NCBI GenBank assembly: GCA_001600455.1
Contig: BCKC01000007.1
Coordinates: 3,288,019-3,352,018 of the forward strand
Source of the DNA: Endocalyx cinctus
Lineage: Eukaryota > Ascomycota > Sordariomycetes > Amphisphaeriales > Apiosporaceae
Length of the DNA: 64,000 bases
Direction: 5' to 3'
Shown: positions 38,692 to 48,990 of the stretch, piece after piece
How positions within the stretch are numbered: the stretch's first letter is position 1
Layout: every line of letters begins with the position of its first letter
The notes under the pieces: model-generated
Seen by the model: only the letters and a program-made list of their open reading frames with translations
Told to the model about the DNA's origin: nothing
The model's database searches: none
Translations under genes and position numbers: made by a program

Positions 38692-39414
38692 ATGTCTGAG
38701 TCTAATCTCTCGGAAGAAGCCGTGATCGCGCAGAAGACCTTCCGCGATCTCCGTAAAATCATCTACAGGGACCTCGAGTATCCAGAGAGCGGGGTGGAGG
38801 AGGAGGAACTGACCTTCGACTACGGGGTCAAGTCGGAATACATCGCATGCGGCCAAGGGCGCGTCAACGTCGCCGGCGGCCTTTGGGAACCGCTGAGCCC
38901 GACGCAGTGGGACGACTCGAACCCGGACCAGATTCGGGTTCCGATGATCCACATCCGGTCCCCGGACGCGAGAAGGCCGAAAGCGCTGTCGCGCCGCGAC
39001 TCGTTCGACCAGGAACCGAGCGACGTCCCGCCCCTCGTGCGCTGCCAAGACGCGCTCGCCGAGCGGATGCGGAAGGAGCCCGAGAACGAGACCATGATCC
39101 AGATCTTCGGCTTCTGCCGCGACAACAAACAGCAGAATAGGCCGTACCGCTGGAGCTACTGGTTCAGCCGCGAACCCGTCTACGCGGCGGGCCGCTCCCA
39201 GCCGGAACCGGCGAGGAACTCCTGGTTTCGCGAGCCCGACGTGGCGCTGAAGGAGCCGGACGACGACGAAGACGCCGAGGCGGCCCGGCGCGCCGTCGTG
39301 GACGAGCTGCGCGAAGAGTTGGAAGCGTGCGAGGATAAGATTAAGACGATCAGACGGGCGATGATGCCGCTGGAATATAAAAAACAAGTGGTGGAGGGAC
39401 TTGTGGGCTTGTAA
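38692..39414 (+). CDS. Hypothetical protein, acidic, C-terminal coiled coil
   Basis: An intronless frame of 240 aa with strong GC-rich coding bias compared with its flanks. I do not recognise a family. It has no signal peptide or membrane segment, so it is probably cytosolic or nuclear. Residues about 125-160 are rich in aromatic and basic residues (IQIFGFCRDNKQQNRPYRWS), and an Asp/Glu cluster follows at about 190-197. The last 45 residues look like a coiled coil (VVDELREELEACEDKIKTI). The antisense frame of 234 codons is a shadow. The good start context (ACGATGT, A at -3) and the absence of stops support a real gene. Confidence 0.65.
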   Translation: MSESNLSEEAVIAQKTFRDLRKIIYRDLEYPESGVEEEELTFDYGVKSEYIACGQGRVNVAGGLWEPLSPTQWDDSNPDQIRVPMIHIRSPDARRPKALSRRDSFDQEPSDVPPLVRCQDALAERMRKEPENETMIQIFGFCRDNKQQNRPYRWSYWFSREPVYAAGRSQPEPARNSWFREPDVALKEPDDDEDAEAARRAVVDELREELEACEDKIKTIRRAMMPLEYKKQVVEGLVGL

Positions 39415-40236
39415 ACCGAATATGGACTAGAAGGAAGATGGAGGGCAAGCAAAACACGTGGAGGTTTGGTGAATTTGATCATTTCTATTTCACTTTATCA
39501 CTTATGTAACCTTATTTCATATCATTTGGATGCCGAGAGAGCGAAGAAATCGCCGAAGAATGTATCGGGTTGTCATTGTTCATGGTTTAGGTCTAGGTTC
39601 ACTAGTGGGCCAGGGAGAATCACTCGCTTAATCTTTATGACTATTTTATTTATCTTTCTGAACTGTCACGAACTTGATCGTTGTATCCTCTTTCGATTCC
39701 GCATCAAAGACATTACCTAGTGTAGTATTCAACTGGGTATCCTCCAGGACAATATGTTGTCGACTATATTTATACATGTAGTATTGGTACATACTTTCTA
39801 CAATATATGCGGCTATCTTCACATTATACATACATCCCCCATCCACCATACCTGCGGCTCGGATATTTCAAGGACGTGAAGTGCTTACTAGTAGTATTTT
39901 CATACCGTAGGCAAACTCATATTCTCATCCTTCCGTGCGGCCGGTTCGGGAGGGGATTCGACTCCTCGGGGTGAAATGAGCGTGGGGGAACGCATATCCT
40001 ACCCGGAGTACACCCGGCGCATATTATTCGACTCGATCCAAGGTATATAAAGTCGCGTCATCGTAAGCTCCATACACATCGTTGACTCTTCGGAGGTGTA
40101 GATGGAATCCCCCCCTCCTTCATATATTGTATATAACATTGAGTAGCGTTTCTTTTCGTTTCATTTCGTTTCGTTCTTTTTTTTTTTTTGTCCCCTTTCA
40201 TTCTCTAATAATTTTTTTCTTTCCTCGTAATCCTCA
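39415..40236. other. Spacer between convergent genes
   Basis: No gene. A TATATAAA sequence at 40044-40051 points rightward, but no coding frame follows it. A pyrimidine-rich stretch (TTTCGTTTC and T10) lies at 40145-40220, downstream of the DMAC1-like stop codon. Confidence 0.45.
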
Positions 40237-40624
40237 TTACAAGAACAACCTCCATATTCCCAGATAAGCGAGGCCCATCGACGTGGCCGCGATGCCGGCC
40301 TTGCGACTCCGTATGCCGAACATGGATTTGCTAGCTATGATCTTGGCTCGCTGTCGCTCTATCTGCGTCTGTCCGGAGTAGTAACTATACGCGGCTAGGC
40401 CCATGAATGCGCCGCCGCCTAAAGGTTTTGTTAGAGAAACGGTCTTGGTTTTTAATCAAAGTGGAAGAAGTTGAATATATATATAAGTAGCTTAGCGGAA
40501 GAAGAAGAAGCATACCAACTAGCCTGCAGGGAAAACAATCGTCCCCTCGATCGGCTCTTAAGAGATCGTCTAAGTTCTCAGGCTTGTCGAGGTTCCCGAC
40601 CGTCATTTCATTGTCTTTGGCCAT
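40237..40624 (-). CDS. DMAC1-like (DUF4536) small mitochondrial membrane protein
   Basis: Two exons on the minus strand, 40624-40516 and 40418-40237, joined across a 97-nt GT-AG intron with a CTAAC branch site, give 96 aa. The junction yields CFPCRLVGGGAFMGLAAYSY, the hallmark CxxC-plus-glycine helix of the DUF4536/DMAC1 family. A second hydrophobic helix (AGIAATSMGLAYLGIWRLF) ends the protein. In animals DMAC1/TMEM261 takes part in assembly of the distal membrane arm of complex I; the fungal role is inferred. The N-terminus is acidic and polar, without a classic presequence. Each exon alone is too short to be found by length, so this gene is easily missed. Confidence 0.85.
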
Positions 40625-41712
40625 GTTGTGCGATAGGATTTTTAGTGATTTGAAGATGAGCGGACCGTAGTGATATTATAACAAATTCTGATGCTTTCGG
40701 CGATTATCATAAGACTTAGAAAAAAAATTAGGTATCTAGCTGCCGCTAGGGTTCTGGATGCTTAATGATCCTAAGCTACTAACTCAGTGCACTCTTGGTC
40801 CGTGCATCTAGATCCTTGCAGCCATCTAATGATGGAAAACGGTCCAGAACGCCTTCCACCCCTGAAGCGAACATGTCGACGATGCATCTTATTTTAGTTT
40901 CGGGAATTCATCTTTACTTTCTATCTAACTTCTCCTTGTTATTATTCTAGAATCTAGTTTACCACGTAATATACGTCTCATGAAAGAAGATACATATGGA
41001 CTCTTCTATCTATCTATATCTATTCATCTTCCACAGTAATGCAACGCAAAACTTCGACGTTAGAAAATGACCAAATGCTCATCTGATTTAGTCTAGATAT
41101 CCACGAGGTCGTCCAGATGATACTACCGTATATTAGACAACGTTATTATGGCAATCCAAATCTTGCATACGTAGTGCCAGATCTAAATAACCTTAGTATC
41201 TTTGTTCGATCGTCACTAAAGTGCTAGTTAGATAAATTTCAAGGCGGGAAAAAATAACAAGTAACAACCTTGGAACTAGATAAAGGGAAATGAATGATAC
41301 TAAATTGGTAGTCGTGAAGCTGAACTAAGCCCACGATTCGAGAAAGATAGGAAAAAGAGAAAGGGAGAGAGACGGAGGGGACAAAGACGTTGATTGTACA
41401 CGCGGGCAAAGCAGTTTGCTGAAACCCCAACAATAAGAACCTCCTAACACAATGTCTTAGTCGTGGGGTTCGTTTAACTTGTCTTGTATCATATTTATAT
41501 CTTCTTCATTCCTTTACTCTTCAATTTCGTATAGATCAGATAGAAAATAGATAGATGATATTTTTTTTGAGCTCTTTTGTTTTGGAAAAGAAAAGAAAAA
41601 AGACTCATAGAAAAGAAAGAAAAAAACACTCCTTCTAAGACTCCGAAAGAGTCCCCCCCTTCCCTTCACCATCCCACCCAATCTTCCCAACCTCGAAGGG
41701 AAAAAAAAAACA
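40625..41712. other. Spacer between divergent genes
   Basis: No gene seen. A TATC microsatellite lies near 41005-41027, and purine-rich then pyrimidine-rich sequence fills 41575-41712 before the next ATG. Confidence 0.5.
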
Positions 41713-42057
41713 ATGTTCCTCTTTTGCCTCCTCATCCCCCTCCTCCTCACCCCTCCCACAACTAGCAAAGCTCTCCCCCCTTTCCCCCGAGACCACGTCG
41801 CCATCGAGCCTTCACAAAACTTATTCTCGCGATCGCCACCGTCAATACTGCCGGCGGGGACCGTAGCCGGCGTAGTCGTGGGCGTCGTCTCCTTCGTCGT
41901 CCTCGCCTCCCTCCTCGCCTTTTTCCTCTCGCGCCGTCTGAGGAGAAAAGAGCGGCTAAGGGAGATCAAATCGGAGGCCGAGGCCTCGAGGGCTAGAGCT
42001 GACGCGGCGGAGAAGCAGGAACGGGGCGGGGATGGGGGTGAGAAGGGAGAGCCGTAG
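41713..42057 (+). CDS. Small single-pass membrane protein, hypothetical
   Basis: An intronless frame of 114 aa. Residues 1-19 look like a signal peptide (MFLFCLLIPLLLTPP). A short extracellular part rich in Pro and Ser follows, then one strong membrane helix (about 48-72: GTVAGVVVGVVSFVVLASLL). It ends in a basic stop-transfer segment (SRRLRRKERLR) and a charged tail. The layout is like the end of fungal WSC/Mid2-type sensors but with a very short ectodomain. No family is recognised. The A at -3 of the start is favourable. Low-complexity flanks leave some doubt that it is expressed. Confidence 0.5.
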   Translation: MFLFCLLIPLLLTPPTTSKALPPFPRDHVAIEPSQNLFSRSPPSILPAGTVAGVVVGVVSFVVLASLLAFFLSRRLRRKERLREIKSEAEASRARADAAEKQERGGDGGEKGEP

Positions 42058-42722
42058 AGATGGACGGAAGAAGGAGATTTTTTTTTTTCTCTCTCTAGAG
42101 GGATATATGGCTACGAGAGGGGGAGCTGAGATAAATAAGGTCCTCCCCACCTAGATCTCGAATTCCGGGTTGATTGAAAAATATCTCAAATAACATGGAC
42201 TGGCGAGAACCAAACCACTTGGTTGGGGATACAGCTCTCCCTCTCGCGAGTCCCGTCGACTAGATAGACTCCTGAGTCTGATATGTCCCTTGAACTTGAA
42301 CTTTTTAGAGGATCAAGAAAGAAGAACGACTAGACAGCTCTTCTATGTCTGGGGATTGTACAAGGCCACTTCGAGCCTGTCGAGGAGGATAGTCGACTAT
42401 GCTCGATATTCTCTAGATAACCCCCTATTGCAAATCATTCATGGCATATAATGGGAGATAAACACGTCGTATAAAGATACTCCATAGCTTGACGATCATT
42501 TAAATAAATCCTTGATACTACCCACGAGTTTAAATTGAGAACAGCCAGCCACCACTCGTTACAGCAGAGATAATAATAATAATAACAACAATAAATCTCA
42601 AGTTGCTCTATATCAAGTGTCAGTAGTCTATGTCCCACACCCAATTTATCGCGCATGTAAAAAAGCAATTACTAAATTTCAATAAATTTATTATTCCATC
42701 AATCAGTCTTTGTAAAACAAAT
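42058..42722. other. Spacer between convergent genes
   Basis: No gene seen. It should hold the 3' UTRs of the small membrane protein and Mpp10. A TAATAA/AACAA microsatellite lies at about 42571-42594. Confidence 0.5.
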
Positions 42723-44990
42723 CTACAGCTTAAAGTTGCCGCTCGACACCGGTTGCGCATTCTTGGCCTTATTACCGTCCATATCCACGATCTCGCCCTT
42801 CCTGTTGATGACTTTGACGCCGCCCTTCTTGAGGTCGTTGATGGTATCCTTCCGCTGCTGAGCCTTCGCGCTCTGCGGCTTCTTGCCGCCGTCCGCGTCG
42901 CCGCCGGCGGCCTTGCGGATCCTCTCCTTCTCTCTTCGCCGCCTCCTCGACTTGTCTTCCCGGCTCATCTCTTGCCTGGCCGTCGGGAGTCCGTTCTTCG
43001 CCACCACCTCGCCCTTCTCGGCCGTGTCTTGGCCGGCCTTGTAGATTTCTTGAGGAGCTAGCGCCTGGTCACCGCCGCTGACGCCCTGGGCCGTGGTGGG
43101 CTGTGCATCTTCCATGCTGATGGTCGCTACGTCCGATACCACGGTCAAGGATGGTGCGGTCGGCCTCGGCCTGTAGTACCAGCTGGTAAGAGCATCCAGC
43201 TTACCGCAGACGTCTTTCCACATTTGGGCCACTTCCGCTTCTTGCTGACGTAATTTTTCATCCGCTTTGCTCACGTAGGTATCCGGGTTCGCGTTTTTGA
43301 CGTGCTCCTCCTCGTACAGCTCGGCTAAGCTCTGCTGCGCTTTTGTGTCGCTGACTTCGACAAGACCGCGCCGACTGTTCGCTGTCGAGAAGTCAGATGC
43401 ATCGGGGCGTCTTCTGATCACTTCGTCAAACTCGTGCGCTACGATTCGGCGTTTTATCATATCTTCGATGCTCTCGCTGATTTCGGTTGTTATCACCGGC
43501 ACAGGTTTGCCGGCAAACTCGAAATCAAGCTCCTCCTCCAAGAGAGAGTTGATAGGTCGATCAGCGGCCGTAGCTTCACCAGCCATGGTCCACTCTCTTT
43601 TCGCAACATTGGCAGCTTCGAGTTGCCGAATCTCTTCTGCTAGCTTTGCCTGTCTTCGCTCGTGTGCCGATCTCCTCGACTTTGGATCACCATTAGACAC
43701 ATCCGACAGCGCATCATCGGAATCATCGCGGTCAGACTCGTCTTCGAACAAGTCTCGTCGAACATCGGCCATAGCACGCTCAACGTCAGCATCGTTTGGC
43801 CCTGATGATACATGATGCTTAGGCTTCCGGGATTTCTTGCCCGGTGCGTCTTTCCGTCTGGGAGGCGCGAAGAAGTCCTTGTAAAATACGTCATTGGCAT
43901 TAAATTCGCCCATATCCTCCTCGTCTTCATTCTCTCCGTCAAATTCTTCGTCACTTGCACCTTCTGGGGCGTCAAGGTCCATATCGCCGAACGTAGGACC
44001 GCCCTCTTCGTCATCGTCGTCATCTTCCTCCTCTTCATCTTCAGATGCTTCTTCGCCTTTGCCATCGGACTTCTTATCTTTCTTCGATTCCTTCAGAGAA
44101 TATGGATCGGCATGCCAATCTACTTCTTCGTCGTCACTTCCTCCGTCGGCATTGGGATCAGCTCGGGCGTCTGCATTCTCGAAGTATTGTGTTTGCTTAT
44201 TGAAGTCATCAATGGAAAAAAAGCCGTCGTTAAGACCGTTAGGATCTTCAACGAGAGGCTGCTCATCTTCTCCTTCTTCTTCGTCCTCCTCCTCTTCCTC
44301 GTCGGTCCATTCTTCTCCGTCTTCCTCGATCCCATCTTCGAGATCATCCCCCATCAACTCCTCGTTATCATCTTCCAGTCCATCCTGTAATGAATCCTCC
44401 TCCTCCGAGTCGTCCATCTCATCTTCCTCCTCTTCAAGGTCAGAGTCTTCATCTTCTTCGTCTTCACTTTCACTCGCGGAAGCGTTCGAGCCTATTCCAT
44501 TCGCAATTCCATTGATACTATTGACTTGGATTTGTTCGGAATCCTCGAGCTCTTTCAAGTTGTCTTCGGAATTCTTCAGCGTGCTTGTGATAATCCTTTT
44601 CGCTTGTTGCCAAATCTGGTTGCTTTCAAACCCATCCACGTGCAGTTTTCTTATTTTCAGAACTTCGACTTTGTCTTGGCCGCCTTCGTTTCTTTTCCGC
44701 TTCTTGTTAAGCTCCTTCTGGCGCTGCTGCAATTCGTCGCTCACTTGGCCGGCATACATGTCCAGAGTGGACTTGGCCAGCTGGAGAGAGGCATTTGATA
44801 TAGAGATAGAGGGCTGAAGGAAATCATGGCGTTTGCCGGGTTGTATGGTTTCGAAAAGGGTCAGCATTTCGGCGGCGCTCATGGGTTTAGATGGGTTGGA
44901 ATACGAGGAAAGAAAATTTAACGATGGTGCATTAGTGAGCGTATGTGATGTAGAAGTCATAGAGGACGAAATACTAGCAGGTCCTGCCAT
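42723..44990 (-). CDS. mpp10: U3 snoRNP protein Mpp10
   Basis: An intronless frame; the ATG at 44990 (MAGPAS) gives 755 aa. A frame extension upstream of it has only a GTG. The protein shows the Mpp10 layout: an N-terminal helical part (about 1-150), a long Asp/Glu-rich middle with the conserved EVDWHADPYSLKES and DVFYKDFFAPPRR motifs, then the core LEEELDFEFAGKPVPVITTE and the segment around DDMIKRRIVAHEFDEV (here EDMIKRRIVAHEFDEV). A Lys/Arg-rich tail contains a KSRRRRREKERIRKA run, probably a nuclear or nucleolar signal. Mpp10 forms a complex with Imp3 and Imp4 in the SSU processome for 18S pre-rRNA processing. It is divergent to the AP-3 mu gene, 505 bp away. The antisense Ser-rich frame of 307 codons is a shadow of the acidic stretch. 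Confidence 0.95.
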   Translation of the reverse strand: MAGPASISSSMTSTSHTLTNAPSLNFLSSYSNPSKPMSAAEMLTLFETIQPGKRHDFLQPSISISNASLQLAKSTLDMYAGQVSDELQQRQKELNKKRKRNEGGQDKVEVLKIRKLHVDGFESNQIWQQAKRIITSTLKNSEDNLKELEDSEQIQVNSINGIANGIGSNASASESEDEEDEDSDLEEEEDEMDDSEEEDSLQDGLEDDNEELMGDDLEDGIEEDGEEWTDEEEEEDEEEGEDEQPLVEDPNGLNDGFFSIDDFNKQTQYFENADARADPNADGGSDDEEVDWHADPYSLKESKKDKKSDGKGEEASEDEEEEDDDDDEEGGPTFGDMDLDAPEGASDEEFDGENEDEEDMGEFNANDVFYKDFFAPPRRKDAPGKKSRKPKHHVSSGPNDADVERAMADVRRDLFEDESDRDDSDDALSDVSNGDPKSRRSAHERRQAKLAEEIRQLEAANVAKREWTMAGEATAADRPINSLLEEELDFEFAGKPVPVITTEISESIEDMIKRRIVAHEFDEVIRRRPDASDFSTANSRRGLVEVSDTKAQQSLAELYEEEHVKNANPDTYVSKADEKLRQQEAEVAQMWKDVCGKLDALTSWYYRPRPTAPSLTVVSDVATISMEDAQPTTAQGVSGGDQALAPQEIYKAGQDTAEKGEVVAKNGLPTARQEMSREDKSRRRRREKERIRKAAGGDADGGKKPQSAKAQQRKDTINDLKKGGVKVINRKGEIVDMDGNKAKNAQPVSSGNFKL

Positions 44991-45495
44991 TTCCGGGATC
45001 ACGTATATATGCTATTAATTCATGAACGCCAGGGAATAATCAAGTAGTGAAACCGACGAGGCTGGCTTGGTCAAAAGGAAGATTTAAAAAAAAAAAAAAA
45101 AAATCAAATCAGAATCGATAAGAAAATGAGAGGTCAAAATTTTATTTTTTTTTGGGAGTTACAAGGATTAAGTACGCTAAGAATTGAAAATACCCCGCCG
45201 GCCCGCTACTTGTATTTTTGGTACAGATATAGCTTAGCGCATATTATATTATGTCACTAATAACTCACAACCAATAGCGAACGTTAGGGACTTAGCAGCA
45301 TTGTTTTGCGGCTACTGTACCCTATGAATCCCCTATAAGCCCCTCCCAAAATATCCTACCGAATTTACAAAATCTCGTCATATTACAGAACCCAACGAAT
45401 TCAAAGCTCCCCTGTCCGATTTCATTCGTTGTCATATCTCTAATATATGGCTTTATTCTCCCCATGAAGACTTTACTATTAACAATTCAACCGCC
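44991..45495. promoter_or_regulatory. Divergent promoter region of mpp10 and apm3
   Basis: A 505-bp spacer between two genes that face away from each other. It holds an A18 tract at 45086-45103 and a T-run near 45142-45151, of the nucleosome-excluding kind common in fungal promoters. No TATA box was seen, as expected for housekeeping genes. Confidence 0.45.
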
Positions 45496-47191
45496 ATGAG
45501 TGGTGTTATAGAGGCGTTGCACATCTTTGATGAGCATAAGTTAGTTTTATCAAATAATCTGCTATCATATATTCATGTGTCTGTCTATATACTAATGTTC
45601 CTACCGTAGACGCGCCATTCTCTCGCATACCTATACAGCTCGTCCTCTCTCCGCTACACATCTACTACCTCTCTACCTCGAACACCCTACTCCACGACCA
45701 AACTTGATATATCTTTCCAACACGAACCCCCCGACCCTGGTCTTTAGCCTTACGCATGCCGATTTACTTTATTTAGCAACTGCCTCGTCTGAAATAGAAC
45801 CGTTACTAGCCCTCGAATTCCTTCACCGTGTCATCGATGTTTTGGAAGAATTCCTTGGTGCCCCGGTCTTAGCACACAAGATCGAGGCTAGCTACGATGT
45901 CGTTGCCCAGATACTTAGCGAGATGTGCGATGCCGGCACCATCAGCACCACCGAACCGAACGCACTAAGAGACGTGGTCGAGGTAGAGGGTTTGTTGGGA
46001 AAGCTCTTGGGTAGTATCAACCTCCCCGGCAAGCCTTTGGCCGGTCCAACCCAGCCGTCCCTCATAGCTCAGAACGCACCGGCTTTACCCTGGCGACGGG
46101 CAAACGTGCGGCATACCTCGAACGAACTCTACGCCGACGTGGTAGAAACGCTCTCGGTCACTCTCGCACCTTCCGGTAGGCCCATCGCCGCCTTCGCTAA
46201 TGGGACCATCGCCTTCACTTCTAAAGTGTCCGGAGTTCCTGATATATCGTTAAGCCTGACGGGGCCGTCCGGAAAGCATAACCTACGGAGCCTCATCGAA
46301 CTACCCGTTTTTCATCCTTGCGTACGGCTAAGCCGGTGGAACGAGAATCCAGGCGATTTGAGTTTCATCCCTCCCGACGGCCGTTTTATCTTAGCTGGCT
46401 ACGAGGTCGATCTGTTATCTTTTACTAACGGCAAGAGCGGCAGCCTAAATGCTAACAACCTGAAACTGCCCGTGAATATCGAGGTGAAGACCGGCCTGGG
46501 CACGGCGGGATCCGATTTTGAGGTCAGGCTTAGTATCAATAAGTTCTTTGGGCCTTCGGGCCCGTCGGCATCCGCGATGTCCGGCAGGGGCGGAGGAGGA
46601 GGTGGTGGTGGTATAGGGAGCCGAGGACTTGGAGGCCCGCATCCGGGAACGGCGGGATCCCCGTTGTTGCAGGATCTTTCGGTATCGGTACCGTTACCTC
46701 CGGACGTTAGGAACCTGTCCGATATTCGACCGAGCAAGGGAGACGCCAGTTATAATCCCGGAGATAAGGTCTTGGATTGGCACATACCGGCCAAGGAGCT
46801 CGCGTCCGGCACGGCGCACTTCGGCCTCCGATGCACCGTTCTCGGCCCCTTAGCGGAGGATACGGAAGCGGCGGATCCTAGCGGGTTCGGGTTCGGAAAG
46901 GACTATACTTACGACGAGCCGTACCAAAGCCTCGCGGACGAAAAGGCTAAGAGTAAGGATAAGGGCGCGGAAGACGAGACGGGGGCGAAGAAGGTGGCGC
47001 AGAACAAGATCCTGATGCCTAGTTCGGCGTCCGTCAGCTTCTCGGTTAAGGGATGGTTACCCAGCGGGATCAAAGTCGAAAGCATCCTCATAGACACTAG
47101 AAAGAGTCGGGGGCTCGGCGAGGGAATAAAGCCGTATAAGGGGGTTAAATACCTGACGATCAGCAAAGGAGGCGTCGAAATTCGTTGCTAG
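45496..47191 (+). CDS. apm3: AP-3 complex subunit mu
   Basis: Two exons, 45496-45539 and 45610-47191, give 541 aa. The 70-nt intron begins GTTAGT. Splicing restores the family N-terminus (MSGVIEALHIFDEH then RAILSHTYTARPLSATHLLP). Residues about 1-150 are the longin-like domain that binds AP-3 beta, with the well-conserved DLLYLATASSEIEPLLALEF and AGTISTTEPNALRDVVEVEG segments. The mu homology domain follows from about 185, and reads Tyr-based sorting signals in cargo. AP-3 moves cargo from Golgi or endosome to the vacuole. A Gly-rich insert (SGRGGGGGGGGIGSRGLGG) interrupts the mu homology domain at about residue 327-345. The C-terminus is intact. Confidence 0.94.
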
Positions 47192-47367
47192 AATTGCGTC
47201 GGATCTGCGTGGTAAAAAACACCCGGGTGTCGTCTACTGAATTGCCTGGTCATCCAAGTATAAAAGTTGGGATTAGCATTTTTGTATCCCATGATAGGTA
47301 ACGTGGTGTGGTGCGTCGAGCATACGGTAGATATCAGATATCATATCTAGAAGTATCCCAAATATCG

Positions 47368-47378
47368 AATAAATAAAT
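47368..47378 (+). terminator. Candidate poly(A) signal for apm3
   Basis: Two overlapping AATAAA hexamers, about 177 nt after the apm3 stop codon. Fungal poly(A) signals are loose, so this is only a candidate. Confidence 0.35.
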
Positions 47379-48830
47379 ATTACAGACCCTTCTCATTGTA
47401 AATTCAATATGGAGGTCAACCAGATACTAATTTAATTGTATATGTCTGTGGCAACTTCTTGTCCCCCCTTTCTCCCTCAGTCACTTTCTTTTTTGGCATC
47501 CACGTATTCTCATATAGCATATATTTTCTATCATTTGTATTCTAAGGCTGAAGTTATCACTACATTAGCATGACCAAGTCTTAGTTTAATACTATAGTCA
47601 CGCGCGCCTGTGTTTGTTACGCCTTACGGATAATCACGAAAACAACCCATCTCAAAATTAGCGCCGCAGGTTTTCTAAACCTTCTATGTCGGCTTTGCCA
47701 TCACCGCCCATAGTCTGCTTCTTTAGCGTCGTGACACGATAGTAAAATACGGCTGCTACGTCTAGAATTTCTACCGACTGCCGAATTTATTGCGACCAGG
47801 ATCCCGGTATGCTGGAGGAGGCCTTAGGTCACTGGTGCGAGTGGGAGCTCATCCCAGTACTCGGTGTTCTCCAGTCGGAGTGTTGGGTTTTACGGTTGAA
47901 CGAACGTGACTGGGCCATTTCATATTTCTTTTTCTCGTGGTCATACCTTGGGCTTCAACATCCCTCTCCCGATTTGGTTGCACCAGATGAAACGGCTGCT
48001 GGATAATAAGCTGGAGAACTACGGGGATAATAAGACTATAACTTTAATGGAAAAACGAAGAATCCAGACGGGATGGACTCGAGGAATCAATTCGCTATAT
48101 ATCTTCATGCGTGGTGATGTCCGTAAGTATGTGATTGGATAGGGGATAGGGAGTATGGGCCCTAAAAGATAGCTGTCAGAAAAAAAAAATAATTCCGATT
48201 CGTCTTTGATAGAATTGATTAATAACGTTTTCCCCATGATCATATCCTATAAACCCACACAGTTTCCTCCAAGCCTGGCATCCCTTGATCCTAACCAAAA
48301 TAAGCGTGGTACCCCAAGACTGAGAAGCAGTGCGATGTGATAAATCGTGTGGTGAGTCGGGACAGCATGTTCATCACTATTCTATATCATGACCAGACGT
48401 TTGCATATATCATTATTTCCACCTCCTCCTTCTTGGGTGGTTGACTTCAGGGGTAACTATATAGATGGATGAGCCAATGAGGGGCTGATGAAGACGATGG
48501 AAGGCGACGAGGAAGCCGTTGTCAAAATCCTTGATTTCTTTTTTTCTCTTCTTTTTGAGAGAGGGGGAGAGTTATGTCCGGTCAACAGAAGCCACACGAA
48601 CCTTGTAAAGACGAGGTGTAATTAGAGCAGCTGGTCCGGCACACATAATTAAATTACTTCCCTATAAAGCGTTATTCTGATGTTAATTCGTTAATTTCTT
48701 GTCAGGATTTTCGGTACTGAGTGCTTTTTAAATCTTTATCTTCGAGCACTTAGAGTACTTAAACCTGACTGTCACTTTCAGGCTGAACACGTAAAGTGTC
48801 TATTGAGGCTTTCAGTAGGAGAGACTGCGT

Positions 48831-48990
48831 ACTAGTACGACCTCGGACCAGTACGGACTCGGACCAGCGGCTAACGGACTGGGACGAGATACGGACCAGC
48901 ACGGAAGCGCGCCATGGATTGGTACGGTATTCATACCTGCACCATCCCAGACTAGTACGATCCCTAAAACGGTACAGTTTTAAACCCCGT
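48831..48990. repeat. Degenerate GGACCAGTACGGA units
   Basis: Units such as CTCGGACCAGTACGGA, CTCGGACCAGCGGC and ATACGGACCAGCACGGA recur within about 75 bp, followed by weaker copies (GACTAGTACGATC, AACGGTACAG). No coding frame uses them convincingly. Confidence 0.4.

Noticed and set aside
38683..39387. 234-codon minus frame opposite the orphan gene
   Set aside because: Arg/Val/Asp-rich shadow sequence; the plus frame has the better start and composition.
39955..40020. GGGGATTCGACTCC resembling a tRNA T-arm
   Set aside because: The T-stem pairs poorly and no A box, acceptor stem or anticodon arm can be folded around it.
43894..44817. 307-codon Ser-rich frame on the plus strand
   Set aside because: It is the antisense shadow of the Asp/Glu-rich part of Mpp10; GAN codons read as Ser/Phe on the other strand.
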